Assembly (NCBI GenBank): GCA_964542475.1
Contig: CAZIUL010000041.1
Location: forward strand, 1-36,145
Direction of reading: 5' to 3'
DNA: 36,145 bases
DNA from: CAZIUL01 sp964542475
GTDB lineage: Bacteria > Planctomycetota > B15-G4 > CAYZWU01
Made by a program: the position numbers and the translations under genes. Every line of letters begins with the position of its first letter. The first letter of the stretch is position 1. The notes under the pieces were generated by a model. That model saw only the letters and a program-made list of their open reading frames with translations. It had not been told where the DNA came from and did no database searches. Shown here piece after piece: positions 25,247 to 33,472 of this stretch.

Positions 25247-26452
25247 ATGCCGGTGAATCCCGGAATCCCTGACAGGAACCCGGCCCCGCGCCTTCGTTTC
25301 GATGTCGTGCTTCTGCTCGTTTGCGCGGCGGTCTTTTCTTTCATTGCCGTGCAGGAGAACGGGGAGCGCGTTCCCGAGGAGGTCTGGAAGAAGGATTCCC
25401 TTCCCCCTGACATCAGGGGTTTCATTGACAGCGGGCCGCGCGGCATCTGGTTCGGAGACATCCCGTATTACATCCTTACTGTACGGTCACTGGTGGAGGA
25501 CCGGGACCTGGACCTCAGGAACCAGCTCCACGCAAACGAGGCCCTTTTGAGCGACAGCATCGGCCTTGGCAAGGATGGGGAGTGGTACTCAACTCATCCT
25601 GTCCTCATGCCGGTGGTTTCGATCCCCTTTTACCTTCTTTTCGGCATCAACGGTTTTCTCTTGTTCAACGTGGCTGTCCTGGTTGGAATCGTGATTGTCA
25701 TGTTCCGCCTTGCAGGGCTGTACGCGACCGCTTGGACCTCCTTTGCAGCAGCGCTTGTCTTTGCCTTCCTGACACAGATCAGGGTGACGGTATACAACTT
25801 TTCACCGGACACCTTCTCCACCCTGGTGGCCCTTCTCGCGATCCTCTATCTTCTGAAAGAAAAAACTTTTGCGGCAGGAGTTCTCTGGGGGCTGGCGCTG
25901 CTCTCGAGGACGACAAACATCGTCCCGTACCTGGCGGTTTTCCCCTTTCTCTGGACAGGGCGCACCCCCCTCAAGGGGACTCTCAGGTTCATGGCCGGAT
26001 CTGTTCCGTTCCTTGTCCTTTTCCTCTGCATGAACCGGGTGCAGTACGGAGGCTTCTTCACGCTCTCCTATAGTCGCTTGATGATGCTGACATACGATGG
26101 CTTGAAGATCTTTGACGTGGGAGGGCAGTTCGCTCTGGAAAATGCAGCCGGACTCTGGCAGCAGATCGTGGACAGAGATCACGGACTTCTCTACAACAAT
26201 GCCGTCGCGCTCATCGGGGGGATCGGCTTCGTTTTTCTTTTCCGGCGTTCGTGGAGGAGCGCGGCCCTCATCCTGCTTGTTGCGGCCTCCATCTACGTGT
26301 TTCACGGTTTCTTCAGGCTGTGGTGGTTGTCGCACCCAGGATCCAACAGGTACCTTTTCACAACTGTCTGCCTGATGGCTGTCCCCTTTGCCTGCCTTTT
26401 GAGCGGCTTGCTCGCCGGGATGCGGATCCTGCGGCCCAAGGGGAGGGGTTGA
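25247..26452 (+). CDS. Polytopic membrane protein, ArnT/GT-C glycosyltransferase-like
   Basis: ATG at 25247 after GGAAGGG gives 401 residues. An N-terminal membrane helix is followed by an extracytoplasmic loop with WFGDIPYYILTVRSLVEDRD, the pattern (acidic residue, YY, S/RSL, D-x-D) of GT39/ArnT-like lipid-linked sugar transferases, then about nine more hydrophobic segments. EWYSTHPVLMPV and SPDTFSTLVALLAIL are further family-like pieces. It is divergent from the sigma-factor gene. It is not the same gene as the AT-rich one at 5015 but has the same general architecture. Substrate unknown; cell-envelope glycan modification is the likely role. Confidence 0.68.
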   Translation: MPVNPGIPDRNPAPRLRFDVVLLLVCAAVFSFIAVQENGERVPEEVWKKDSLPPDIRGFIDSGPRGIWFGDIPYYILTVRSLVEDRDLDLRNQLHANEALLSDSIGLGKDGEWYSTHPVLMPVVSIPFYLLFGINGFLLFNVAVLVGIVIVMFRLAGLYATAWTSFAAALVFAFLTQIRVTVYNFSPDTFSTLVALLAILYLLKEKTFAAGVLWGLALLSRTTNIVPYLAVFPFLWTGRTPLKGTLRFMAGSVPFLVLFLCMNRVQYGGFFTLSYSRLMMLTYDGLKIFDVGGQFALENAAGLWQQIVDRDHGLLYNNAVALIGGIGFVFLFRRSWRSAALILLVAASIYVFHGFFRLWWLSHPGSNRYLFTTVCLMAVPFACLLSGLLAGMRILRPKGRG

Positions 26453-26796
26453 GGTCCTGATGAAAAATGCTGCGATTCCCGCATTCCTGCGCCGCTCAAT
26501 CCAGACGAAAGGGGCGGTCCGGACTCGGTGCGATTTTTCCCGGAAAGAGAACGATAAACGGGTAGAAACGGCTCTCTCCGCCTTGGTTTGACAGACCCAG
26601 CAATGGTTTTTTTGATTTAGATACCTGCTGTAGTTGGTTAAGATCGCGTTTGTTTTTCGATCCGCTGGTCGCCGAAAAAGGCGCCGACCTCATTCGCGGC
26701 AACACACCGCAGCCAGCGTCCGAGGTAGGAGTTTACCGCGCGTAGGTCATGATGGAAGAGCGAGCGGTTGTCGACGGAAACCAGGGAGGACTGCAT
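26453..26796. other. 344-base gap before the SDR gene
   Basis: No convincing complete gene is present. A frame without an obvious start reads ...LFFDPLVAEKGADLIRG... and ends in TAG at 26742-26744; it could be the 3' scrap of a truncated gene carried in with the SDR gene, but I do not recognise it. The last 15 bases hold the SDR ribosome site (GGGAGGA, 26784-26790). No terminator was found for the upstream membrane protein gene. Confidence 0.4.
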
Positions 26797-27552
26797 ATGG
26801 CCGGAGTCGAAGGACGGGTAGCGCTGGTCACTGGCGCAGGCCGAGGGATCGGGCGAGCGACCGCGGAGCTGCTGGCGGCGTGCGGCGCCGGGGTGATGGG
26901 CGTTGCCCGCACCGAACGGGAGCTGGCATCTATAGGCCTCGACTACGCGGTAGTGGATCTTGCAACACCCGAGGGTTGCGCACAGGCCGTAGAGGAAACC
27001 GAGCGAAGACTGGGCCCGATCGAAATTTTCGTCTGCAACCACGGCATTGGCTCGGCCCACGAGCGGGTGATCTGGGAGCAGGACCCGGAAGTCTGGAACG
27101 AAACGATGCGAATCAACCTGGACGGGCCGTTTTACCTCTCGCGGCTGGTGGTGCGCGGCATGATCGAGCGACGCTACGGGCGCGTGGTTTACACCAGCTC
27201 GACAGCGGGCCAGGTCGCCGAGCACGCGGGCTGTGCGTACACCAGCTCCAAGCACGGATTGCTGGGGTTGATGCGCTCGGTGGCACGGGACGCCGGGCCC
27301 TTCGATGTCACTTCGAATGCAGTGCTGCCCGGCTGGGTGCGCACAGAGATGGCTGAGCGCTCGGCCCGCGCCGAGGCAGACGAACGCGGCGTCACGACCG
27401 AACAAGTGTGGGCAGAAAGGGACGCCCTCTATCCGCCCGGCCGCGTTGCCACCCCTCAGGAGGTGGCCGAGACGATCACCTTTCTGGCTTCCGAGCAATC
27501 GAGCGGTGTCAACGGCGAAGCGATCACGGTCGCGCTCGGGAGCACGTGGTAG
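26797..27552 (+). CDS. Classical short-chain dehydrogenase/reductase (FabG-like)
   Basis: The 251-residue classical SDR has TGAGRGIG (12-19), CNHGIG (80-85, in place of NNAG), the catalytic triad Ser135, Tyr148 and Lys152 in VYTSSTAG and AYTSSK, and the usual C-terminal GRVATPQEVAETITFLAS and SGVNGEAITVALG. It would oxidise or reduce a hydroxyl/keto group using NAD(P)H; substrate unknown. GGGAGGA (26784-26790) fixes the ATG at 26797 over the in-frame ATG at 26749. The gene stands alone between a membrane protein gene and a palindromic mobile-type repeat, and its codon choice and Arg/Ala-rich style differ somewhat from neighbours, hinting at horizontal gain. Confidence 0.88.
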   Translation: MAGVEGRVALVTGAGRGIGRATAELLAACGAGVMGVARTERELASIGLDYAVVDLATPEGCAQAVEETERRLGPIEIFVCNHGIGSAHERVIWEQDPEVWNETMRINLDGPFYLSRLVVRGMIERRYGRVVYTSSTAGQVAEHAGCAYTSSKHGLLGLMRSVARDAGPFDVTSNAVLPGWVRTEMAERSARAEADERGVTTEQVWAERDALYPPGRVATPQEVAETITFLASEQSSGVNGEAITVALGSTW

Positions 27553-27892
27553 CGGTTCCGGGGACCGATTGTTTGGTCGGGGTCGTTTGTGACGGAACCT
27601 AGGGCGGCCTATCCGGATCGGGATCAATGACGGTACCTAAGAGCCCGTTGAAAAAGTCAGATCGGCTACGGCCGGACCTTTTGCCCGATCTCTGCGTTGC
27701 GAGATCCTCAACGAATCCACTGATTCGCCTACGGTCTCGCGCCTTGACCTCGGGCAAAATGACTCGGCCTCGCTTCCGAAGCACTTTTTCAACGGACTCC
27801 TAAGGTGATTTTCGAATGAAAGTACAGGCTTGTACTGATGATTAGGGGAGAGAAGCTTTAAGCGGGCCAAGACAACGAAAGGATCCTGCCAA
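27553..27892. other. 340-base intergenic region occupied by the palindromic element
   Basis: Apart from the terminal-inverted-repeat element there is only a short SDR 3' flank (GTTTGGTCGGGGTCG) and about 85 bases of leader for the PQQ-propeller gene, with AAAGGA at 27878-27883 as its ribosome site. No clear promoter or terminator is visible. Confidence 0.6.
27635..27806. mobile_element. MITE-like palindromic element with terminal inverted repeats
   Basis: The left end ACCTAAGAGCCCGTTGAAAA and the inverted right end ACCTTAGGAGTCCGTTGAAA (both continuing to AAGT) match at all but a few positions over 23-24 bases. Inside are TTTTGCCCGA (27679-27688) with its inverse TCGGGCAAAA (27750-27759), and at the exact centre CGAATC-CACT-GATTCG (27712-27727). 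The whole ~172 bases can fold into one long imperfect hairpin. No transposase gene is present, so it is non-autonomous. I recall similar CCGTTGAAAAAGT elements in other environmental bacterial genomes but cannot verify this here. Confidence 0.8.
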
Positions 27893-30800
27893 ATGGTTAT
27901 CCGAAGCAAAAAAAGTCAGTTCCTCTTTTTCATGATCGTTCTTGCAGCCGTGTCAGGCGCCTACAGTGCAGCTGCCGAGCCAGGTTCATGTCCGGCGGAT
28001 GTGGACAAGGCGCGCAAGATCCTCGATGCAACGGGTGTTGAAGGCGGAGTGATCGTTCAGATCGGCTGTGGAGACGGCAGCCTCACCTCCGCCCTTCGGG
28101 CGAACGCCTCCTTCAAGGTTCACGGACTCGACAGGGACGAGACCGCTGTTGAAAAGGCGCGCGAGCGGATCCGGTCGCTCGGCATATACGGGCCCGTTTC
28201 CGTGGACCTTCTTCGCGGGGACAGGCTTCCGTACATCGAAAACTTCGTCAATCTTGTTGTCTCGGAAGAGCTGGGCGGCGTGCCCATGGAAGAGGTGGAG
28301 CGAGTGCTTTGCCCGAACGGTGTCGCGTACATCAAGCGGAGCGGCGTATGGACAAAAACAGTCAAGCCGCGGCCCGAGGGGCTCGACGAGTGGACGCACT
28401 ACATGTACGACGCGTCGAACAACGCGGTGTCGCACGATGAGGTTGTAGGCCCGCCGCGACGCCTTCAGTGGGTGGGCGGTTCGAGGTACGGACGCCATCA
28501 CGACCGCATGTCCAGCATGAGCGCCGCAGCATCGGCAGGCGGAAGGGTTTTCTACATCTTCGACGAAGGTTCGCGCATCTCCGCGCTGACCCCGCCGAAG
28601 TGGTCGCTGATCGCGAGGGACGCGTTCAACGGCACGATCCTGTGGAAGCGGCGCATGGAAAGGTGGCACACGCACCTGTGGCCTCTCAAGAGCGGGCCTG
28701 CCCAGCTCCCCCGGCGCCTTATCGCGGCGGGTGACCGCGTCTATGTGACGCTCAACATCGATTCGCAGGTCGCTGCGCTCGATGCCGCCACCGGTGAAAC
28801 CGTCATGACCTACGGCGGCACACGGGGAACCGAAGAGGTGATACTCGCCGAAGGCGTGCTGTACGCGCTCGTGAACGGTCGGGCGGAAGAACCCGAATAC
28901 GCAAACATGGACCGGATCAAAAAGGCGTACCGAGCGCAGTTCTGGGACGAGTCGCCGAGGCGGATAACAGCGATCCGGGCCGGGACCGGAGAAAAACTCT
29001 GGTCCGAAGAAAGAACCGTTCTGCCCGGCACTTTGGCAGCCGCCGGCGAGAGTGTGTTTTTCCACGACGGCCGATGTGTTGTTTGTCTCGACGGCAGCGA
29101 CGGAAAAGAGATCTGGCACACGGACCCGGTTCCGCGCTCCGAGATAATCAGCTCGTTCTACCTGCCCACGCTGCTTGTGTACGAGGATGTGGTGCTTTTT
29201 TCGGGAGGGGAAACCGCGGGCATGCAGACCGGGTCCTGGTACATGAGCGGTACCGACACAATGACCGCGGTATCGGCAAAGACCGGCGAGCCCCTGTGGA
29301 AGTCCTACCATCCGCCGTCCGGGTACAGGTCACCGGAAGACCTGCTCGTGGCGGGCGGCCTGGTGTGGACCGGCGAGACCACAAGCGGAAGGGCTGAGGG
29401 CGTGTTCACAGGCCGCGATCCGTACACGGGAGAGGTAATGAGCCAGTTTGCGCCGGGCATCGACACCTACTGGTTTCATCACCGGTGCTACCGCGGCAAG
29501 GCAACGGACAGCTATCTGCTCACGGCTCGCGCGGGCACGGAGTTCATCGATGTCAACAGCCAGGAATGGACCCCCCACTACTGGGTGCGCGGCGCGTGCC
29601 TTTACGGTCTTTTTCCGGCCAACGGCCTGCTTTACGCTCCTCAGCATCCGTGCGCGTGCTATTTGGAGGCGAAGCTGTCCGGCTTCAACGCGGTGGCTCC
29701 TGCGATGGACGGCCCGCGCATCCCGGCGCAAGAGGAAGGCGCGGGCAAAGACCGGCTCGAAGTCGGTGCTGCGTACGGATGCGGAAAAAACGCACCGGCG
29801 AGCGCGGATCCGGAGGACTGGCCCACCTTTCGCCACGATGTCGCGCGGAGCGGGTGCGCGGGCACGGCGGTCGGGTGCGAGGCCCTGAAGAAGGCATGGC
29901 AGGCCGACCTGGGGGGAAGGCTCACAAGCCCCGTGATCGCGGGAGGCAGGGTATTCGTCGCGTCGGTTGACGCGCACGCCATACACGCGCTCGACGCGGC
30001 TTCGGGCGCAAAGCTATGGCGTTTCACAGCGGGCGGCCGGATCGATTCGCCGCCGACGGTTTACAAGGGGATGGCGTTTTTCGGCTCAGCGGACGGGTGG
30101 GTGTACTGCCTGCGCGCATCGGACGGCGCGCTTGCATGGCGTTTCCGTGCCGCGCCCATGGACCAGCGCCTCATGTCATACGAGCAGATCGAGTCCGTCT
30201 GGCCTGTTCACGGAAGCGTGCTCATCATGAACGGGGTTCTCTATTGCGTTGCCGGAAGGTCCGGCTTCATGGACAGCGGCATGCGGCTCTGGCGGCTTGA
30301 CGCGGACACCGGGCGCGTCCTGTCAAAAACCGTGCTCGATGACAACGACCCGCGGACAGGAAAAGATCTCCAGTCCTACGTGAGCTGGCTCAACATGCCG
30401 GTTGCTCTTCCGGACATTCTGTCGAGCGACGGCAACCTGGTTTACATGCGCTCCAAGCCTTTTGAACTCGACGGGTCTCCACTTCCGATCGAGAAGCATG
30501 CGTGCGGACCGAACGCGGATAACGGAGCGGTCATGCCCACGCAGCGCCCTGACCGCGCGCACCTTTTTTCGCCGACAGGGTTCCTGGACGACCACGGATG
30601 GCATCGCTCCTACTGGCTCTACGGCAGCACTTTCACGAGCGGCTGGAGCGGCTACTACCTGGCCGGCAAGACCGCTCCGGCCGGGAAGATACTGGTGTTC
30701 GACGATACAACGGTGTACGGATTCGGCAGAAAGCCCAAGTACTACCGATGGACCGTTCCTATCGAGCACCATTTTTTTGCGGCGGACAAGGCGGCAACGG

Positions 30801-31174
30801 AGGGAGAGAACGCGTCTTCAAAGACGTTCAAGGTGAAACATCTCTGGACCGAGGAGCCGCCCATTTTTGCCAGGGCACTGGTTCTGTCCGATGGGAAGCT
30901 CTTTGCCGCAGGGCCCCCGGACCTGATGGATGAGCCGGAGATCTTCGACATGATCAGCACACCCGAGGCGCTGGACAGGCTCGAAGAGCAGGCGGCAGCT
31001 CTCGATGGAAAAAAAGGCGCGCTGCTTCTTGCGGTTTCCGCTTGTGATGGGAAGATAACGACCCTGTTGGATCTTGACAGCCCGCCGGTATTCGACGGCA
31101 TGGCCGCGGCCAAGGGAGGGCTTTTCGTAACCACCACCAGCGGCAAGGTCCTGTGTATCAGAGAAGCCGATTAG
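27893..31174 (+). CDS. Secreted SAM-methyltransferase-like / PQQ beta-propeller fusion protein
   Basis: The 1093-residue protein starts with a signal peptide (about residues 1-28, MVIRSKKSQFLFFMIVLAAV). Residues about 35-160 form a class I methyltransferase-like fold: VIVQIGCGDGSLTSAL (motif I, Gly58-Gly62) and GLDRD (acidic motif II, Asp80). A linker GLDEWTHYMYDASNNAVS leads into a first PQQ-type propeller (about 180-600, with VAALDAATGETVMTYGG and AVSAKTGEPLWKSY repeats) and then a second beginning at DWPTFRHDVARSGCAG (about residues 643-658), with IHALDAASGAKLWRF and VYCLRASDGALAWRF repeats. This architecture is known to me from planctomycetes. Why a SAM-dependent fold is exported is unclear. 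It stands after the palindromic element and before an LpxL-type gene. Confidence 0.88.
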   Translation: MVIRSKKSQFLFFMIVLAAVSGAYSAAAEPGSCPADVDKARKILDATGVEGGVIVQIGCGDGSLTSALRANASFKVHGLDRDETAVEKARERIRSLGIYGPVSVDLLRGDRLPYIENFVNLVVSEELGGVPMEEVERVLCPNGVAYIKRSGVWTKTVKPRPEGLDEWTHYMYDASNNAVSHDEVVGPPRRLQWVGGSRYGRHHDRMSSMSAAASAGGRVFYIFDEGSRISALTPPKWSLIARDAFNGTILWKRRMERWHTHLWPLKSGPAQLPRRLIAAGDRVYVTLNIDSQVAALDAATGETVMTYGGTRGTEEVILAEGVLYALVNGRAEEPEYANMDRIKKAYRAQFWDESPRRITAIRAGTGEKLWSEERTVLPGTLAAAGESVFFHDGRCVVCLDGSDGKEIWHTDPVPRSEIISSFYLPTLLVYEDVVLFSGGETAGMQTGSWYMSGTDTMTAVSAKTGEPLWKSYHPPSGYRSPEDLLVAGGLVWTGETTSGRAEGVFTGRDPYTGEVMSQFAPGIDTYWFHHRCYRGKATDSYLLTARAGTEFIDVNSQEWTPHYWVRGACLYGLFPANGLLYAPQHPCACYLEAKLSGFNAVAPAMDGPRIPAQEEGAGKDRLEVGAAYGCGKNAPASADPEDWPTFRHDVARSGCAGTAVGCEALKKAWQADLGGRLTSPVIAGGRVFVASVDAHAIHALDAASGAKLWRFTAGGRIDSPPTVYKGMAFFGSADGWVYCLRASDGALAWRFRAAPMDQRLMSYEQIESVWPVHGSVLIMNGVLYCVAGRSGFMDSGMRLWRLDADTGRVLSKTVLDDNDPRTGKDLQSYVSWLNMPVALPDILSSDGNLVYMRSKPFELDGSPLPIEKHACGPNADNGAVMPTQRPDRAHLFSPTGFLDDHGWHRSYWLYGSTFTSGWSGYYLAGKTAPAGKILVFDDTTVYGFGRKPKYYRWTVPIEHHFFAADKAATEGENASSKTFKVKHLWTEEPPIFARALVLSDGKLFAAGPPDLMDEPEIFDMISTPEALDRLEEQAAALDGKKGALLLAVSACDGKITTLLDLDSPPVFDGMAAAKGGLFVTTTSGKVLCIREAD

Positions 31175-31196
31175 TCCGCTACGGAGCACTGAGCGC

Positions 31197-32123
31197 GTGC
31201 GATTTAACCCTGTCAGCTTTTTTGGGTCTCACCTTGCCGTGATGGGGATCCGCATCACGAGCGCGCTTGTCTCTGTCCTGTCCCCAAGGGTGTGGAACCT
31301 CCTGGCGGGGATGCTCGCCGGCTTCTTCTGGATCGTCTGTACAAAGTACAGGAAGAGAACCCTGAAGAACCTCGTTTCCACCGGCCGGACACTGGAGGAG
31401 GCCGGGGCGTTGGGAAAGGCCAGCTTCCGGTCAAACCTGCTCGTTTTTTTCGAATCCCTTTCCATCTCCCGTTTCCTCAAGATGAAAGGCGTGCGCGTGG
31501 AAACCCGCCTTTCTCCGGAAGCGGAAGAAGAGCTGAAAAAGATCAGATCCGGGAAAAGAAAGATAACCATCGCGGCTTCCGCGCACACCGGATTTTGGGA
31601 GTTGGCAGCCGTAAGGTTTGCCGCTCTGGCCGCACCGACACCGTTGGTGGTCTCCGCACGAATGTCGGAGAACCCCGTCATAAGCCGGATCTTGAAGCAT
31701 GCGCGCCGCAACTTCGGGTTTGATCCCATTGACCGAAAGCATTTTTTACGCACAGTCATCAAAAGAGAACGAAGCAACTCTCCCAATGTCTATGCCATGC
31801 TTTGCGACCTTCATTTCAAGGCAGGTATAAAGGTGCCGTTGATGGGACGGCCTGCCTGCACCCTTGCAATGCCGGCGATCCTGGCGCGCAAATACAACGC
31901 GCCTGTCTTTCTCGGGCGTTGCGTGCGAAAGGCGCCGGGTGATTACCGCGTGGATTTCGACCTGCTGGACCAGGCTCCCTTCAAAGATTTGCCGGAAGAT
32001 GAAGCTCTGTACGGGATCACCGCCGCCATTAGCAGGTACATCGAGGAATCGGTCTCAATAGCGCCGGAACAGTGGATCTGGGCGTACAGGCACTGGAGAG
32101 GCTGCTGCACTCGGGAAGCATAG
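31197..32123 (+). CDS. LpxL/HtrB-type lysophospholipid (lipid A) acyltransferase
   Basis: The 308-residue inner-membrane-associated protein has an N-terminal hydrophobic region, the catalytic HxxxxE motif in SAHTGFWEL (His130, Glu135), DLHFKAGIKVPLMGRPA (the fatty-acyl/substrate strand) and EQWIWAYRHW near the end, equivalent to the QWxWxHRRW signature of lipid A late acyltransferases. It would transfer an acyl chain onto a lipid A-like or other glycolipid. The GTG at 31197 is a plausible but weakly supported start (CGGAG 12 bases upstream); the ATG at 31242 is an alternative. It is 22 bases after the PQQ gene. A gene of this type fits a Gram-negative outer membrane with lipid A. Confidence 0.85.
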   Translation: MRFNPVSFFGSHLAVMGIRITSALVSVLSPRVWNLLAGMLAGFFWIVCTKYRKRTLKNLVSTGRTLEEAGALGKASFRSNLLVFFESLSISRFLKMKGVRVETRLSPEAEEELKKIRSGKRKITIAASAHTGFWELAAVRFAALAAPTPLVVSARMSENPVISRILKHARRNFGFDPIDRKHFLRTVIKRERSNSPNVYAMLCDLHFKAGIKVPLMGRPACTLAMPAILARKYNAPVFLGRCVRKAPGDYRVDFDLLDQAPFKDLPEDEALYGITAAISRYIEESVSIAPEQWIWAYRHWRGCCTREA

Positions 32124-32141
32124 CGTGGGTTTCGCAGCAGC
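32101..32141 (+). terminator. Hairpin overlapping the acyltransferase stop
   Basis: GCTGCTGC (32101-32108) and GCAGCAGC (32134-32141) pair as a perfect 8-bp stem around a 25-base loop that includes the stop codon. No T tract follows, so its role as a terminator is doubtful; it may stabilise the transcript end. Confidence 0.3.
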
Positions 32142-32171
32142 TCGGAAGAGAGGGTTCAGGAAAGGGTGTCC

Positions 32172-32188
32172 GGCCGGTCCTACCGGCC
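32172..32188 (+). terminator. Perfect GC hairpin between acyltransferase and rhomboid genes
   Basis: GGCCGGT, loop CCT, ACCGGCC is a perfect 7-bp stem in the 125-base gap. It is not followed by a T tract. It could be a rho-dependent or weak terminator, or a structural mRNA element; its position after one gene and before the next favours a 3'-end role. Confidence 0.4.
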
Positions 32189-32248
32189 TGACAGGTTCGA
32201 CAAGGCAAAGATAGCCAAATAATACGGCATTAAAAAGGAGGCCATCTT

Positions 32249-33454
32249 TTGTTCATACCGCTTGGCGACACGCCGAACCCGAGGAACTTCAGGCCGTGGG
32301 TGAACTGGGCGCTGCTCGGCATAAACGCGGCAATCTTCCTTTTTATCACCATGCCTCTTTCTTCGAATCGAGTCGATCCTAGCGATCCTATGCTGCTCGA
32401 ATACCTCCGCCACATGGCTCCATCTCTGCCCGCCTTCATCACTCCGCAGCAGTTCCTGGCGCAGGTTTCCGCGTACGACCTGTTCGTTTTTTCGCATGGT
32501 TTCAAGCCCGGGGCGTTTCAGTTCGGCGATCTTTTTTTCTCCATGTTTCTCCACGCGAACTTCATGCACCTGGCGGGAAACATGCTTTTTCTGTGGATCT
32601 ACGGAGACAACGTGGAGCACCGGCTCGGGCGCATCGGGTACGTCGCCTGCTACCTGCTGACCGGGATCGTTGCCACGCTCGTCTTTTCTCTTTTCTCGGG
32701 CTCGTCCATGGTGCCCATGGTCGGCGCATCCGGCGCCATCTCCGGGGTGCTCGGTTTTTACTTCCTGCTCTTTCCGCGCAACAAGGTGAAGGTGTTCATC
32801 TTTCTGTTCTACTTCTTCCAGATGATCCTTCTGCCTGCGCGCTGGGTGATCGGGGCTTTCATCGTTTTCGACAACCTGCTGCCCGTTCTGGTCGGAGCCC
32901 AGTCCGGCGTGGCGTACGGCGCACACATCGGCGGTTTTTTTGGAGGGCTCGGCCTGGCATGGCTGGGAGAGCGCTTCAACTGGCGTTTCCCGTGGTCGGA
33001 CCGGTTGCAGAGGATCGGCGGGACAGGAAAAAGAGAGCGCAGAAAGAGCAGGCCGGACGCGGGCAAAGCGCGGGGATCGCTGTTGTCGGTGGTGCGGGAA
33101 GCCATTGCAGAGCAGAACTTCGGCGGCGCTGTAAAAGCGGTCTCCCTGATGGACAAGAAGGAGATGGCCGCCCTGAAACCGCGCGAGTGCATCTCGCTTG
33201 CGAGCTGGCTCGAACAGGGCGGGCATCCGGTCGCCGCCGGAAGGATGCTCAGAACCTGCCTTTCGAGCCACCCGGGTTCGAAAGAGCTTTCAGAAGTGTA
33301 CCTTATGCTTGGCCTCATGCGCCTCAGGCAGGGACAGCCAACAGCCGCGTACCAGCACCTGCTCAGCGTGTTCGATCACAACCCTTCTTCCGAGACATCC
33401 AGGCTGGCCAAGGAGTCCTTGAGCCGGATTAACGTGTACCGTAAAAGGCGGTGA
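32249..33454 (+). CDS. Rhomboid intramembrane serine protease with C-terminal TPR-like extension
   Basis: TTG at 32249 is the start: a strong AGGAGG (32236-32241) lies 7 bases before it, and the resulting N-terminus MFIPLGDTPNPRNF is typical of rhomboids. The 401-residue protein has the rhomboid core with six or seven membrane segments, HANFMHLAGNMLFLWIYGDNVEH (conserved His/Asn region), GASGAISG with nucleophile Ser161, and GAHIGGF with catalytic His226. The cytoplasmic tail (about 255-401) after a basic KRERRKSR linker contains TPR-like helices (LKPRECISLASWLEQGG, LMLGLMRLRQGQPTAAYQHL). It should cleave membrane proteins within the bilayer. Substrate unknown; the tail may recruit it. Confidence 0.93.
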   Translation: MFIPLGDTPNPRNFRPWVNWALLGINAAIFLFITMPLSSNRVDPSDPMLLEYLRHMAPSLPAFITPQQFLAQVSAYDLFVFSHGFKPGAFQFGDLFFSMFLHANFMHLAGNMLFLWIYGDNVEHRLGRIGYVACYLLTGIVATLVFSLFSGSSMVPMVGASGAISGVLGFYFLLFPRNKVKVFIFLFYFFQMILLPARWVIGAFIVFDNLLPVLVGAQSGVAYGAHIGGFFGGLGLAWLGERFNWRFPWSDRLQRIGGTGKRERRKSRPDAGKARGSLLSVVREAIAEQNFGGAVKAVSLMDKKEMAALKPRECISLASWLEQGGHPVAAGRMLRTCLSSHPGSKELSEVYLMLGLMRLRQGQPTAAYQHLLSVFDHNPSSETSRLAKESLSRINVYRKRR

Positions 33455-33472
33455 ACCTGTTCATTCCCGCCT
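33446..33472. terminator. Hairpin formed by two convergent gene tails
   Basis: AGGCGG-TGAA and TTCA-(3-base bulge)-CCGCCT pair across the 6-base gap between the rhomboid and HD genes; both stop codons are inside the stem. On the minus strand it is followed by TTTT, so it can act as an intrinsic terminator for the HD gene and perhaps in both directions. Confidence 0.55.

Noticed and set aside
26629..26641. 13-base match TGTAGTTGGTTAA between about 26629 and 34452
   Set aside because: Matches of this length are expected by chance in a 36-kb window, and the flanks do not agree.
26638..27627. Long antisense open frame (329 residues) opposite the SDR gene
   Set aside because: It is the high-GC shadow of a clear SDR reading frame, rich in His, Arg and Pro without domain pattern.
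27599..27909. Short minus-strand open frames across the palindromic element
   Set aside because: They follow the hairpin arms and are explained by the repeat; no start signals.
28000..29311. Antisense 441-residue open frame under the PQQ protein
   Set aside because: Shadow of a well-supported gene with signal peptide and propeller repeats on the plus strand.
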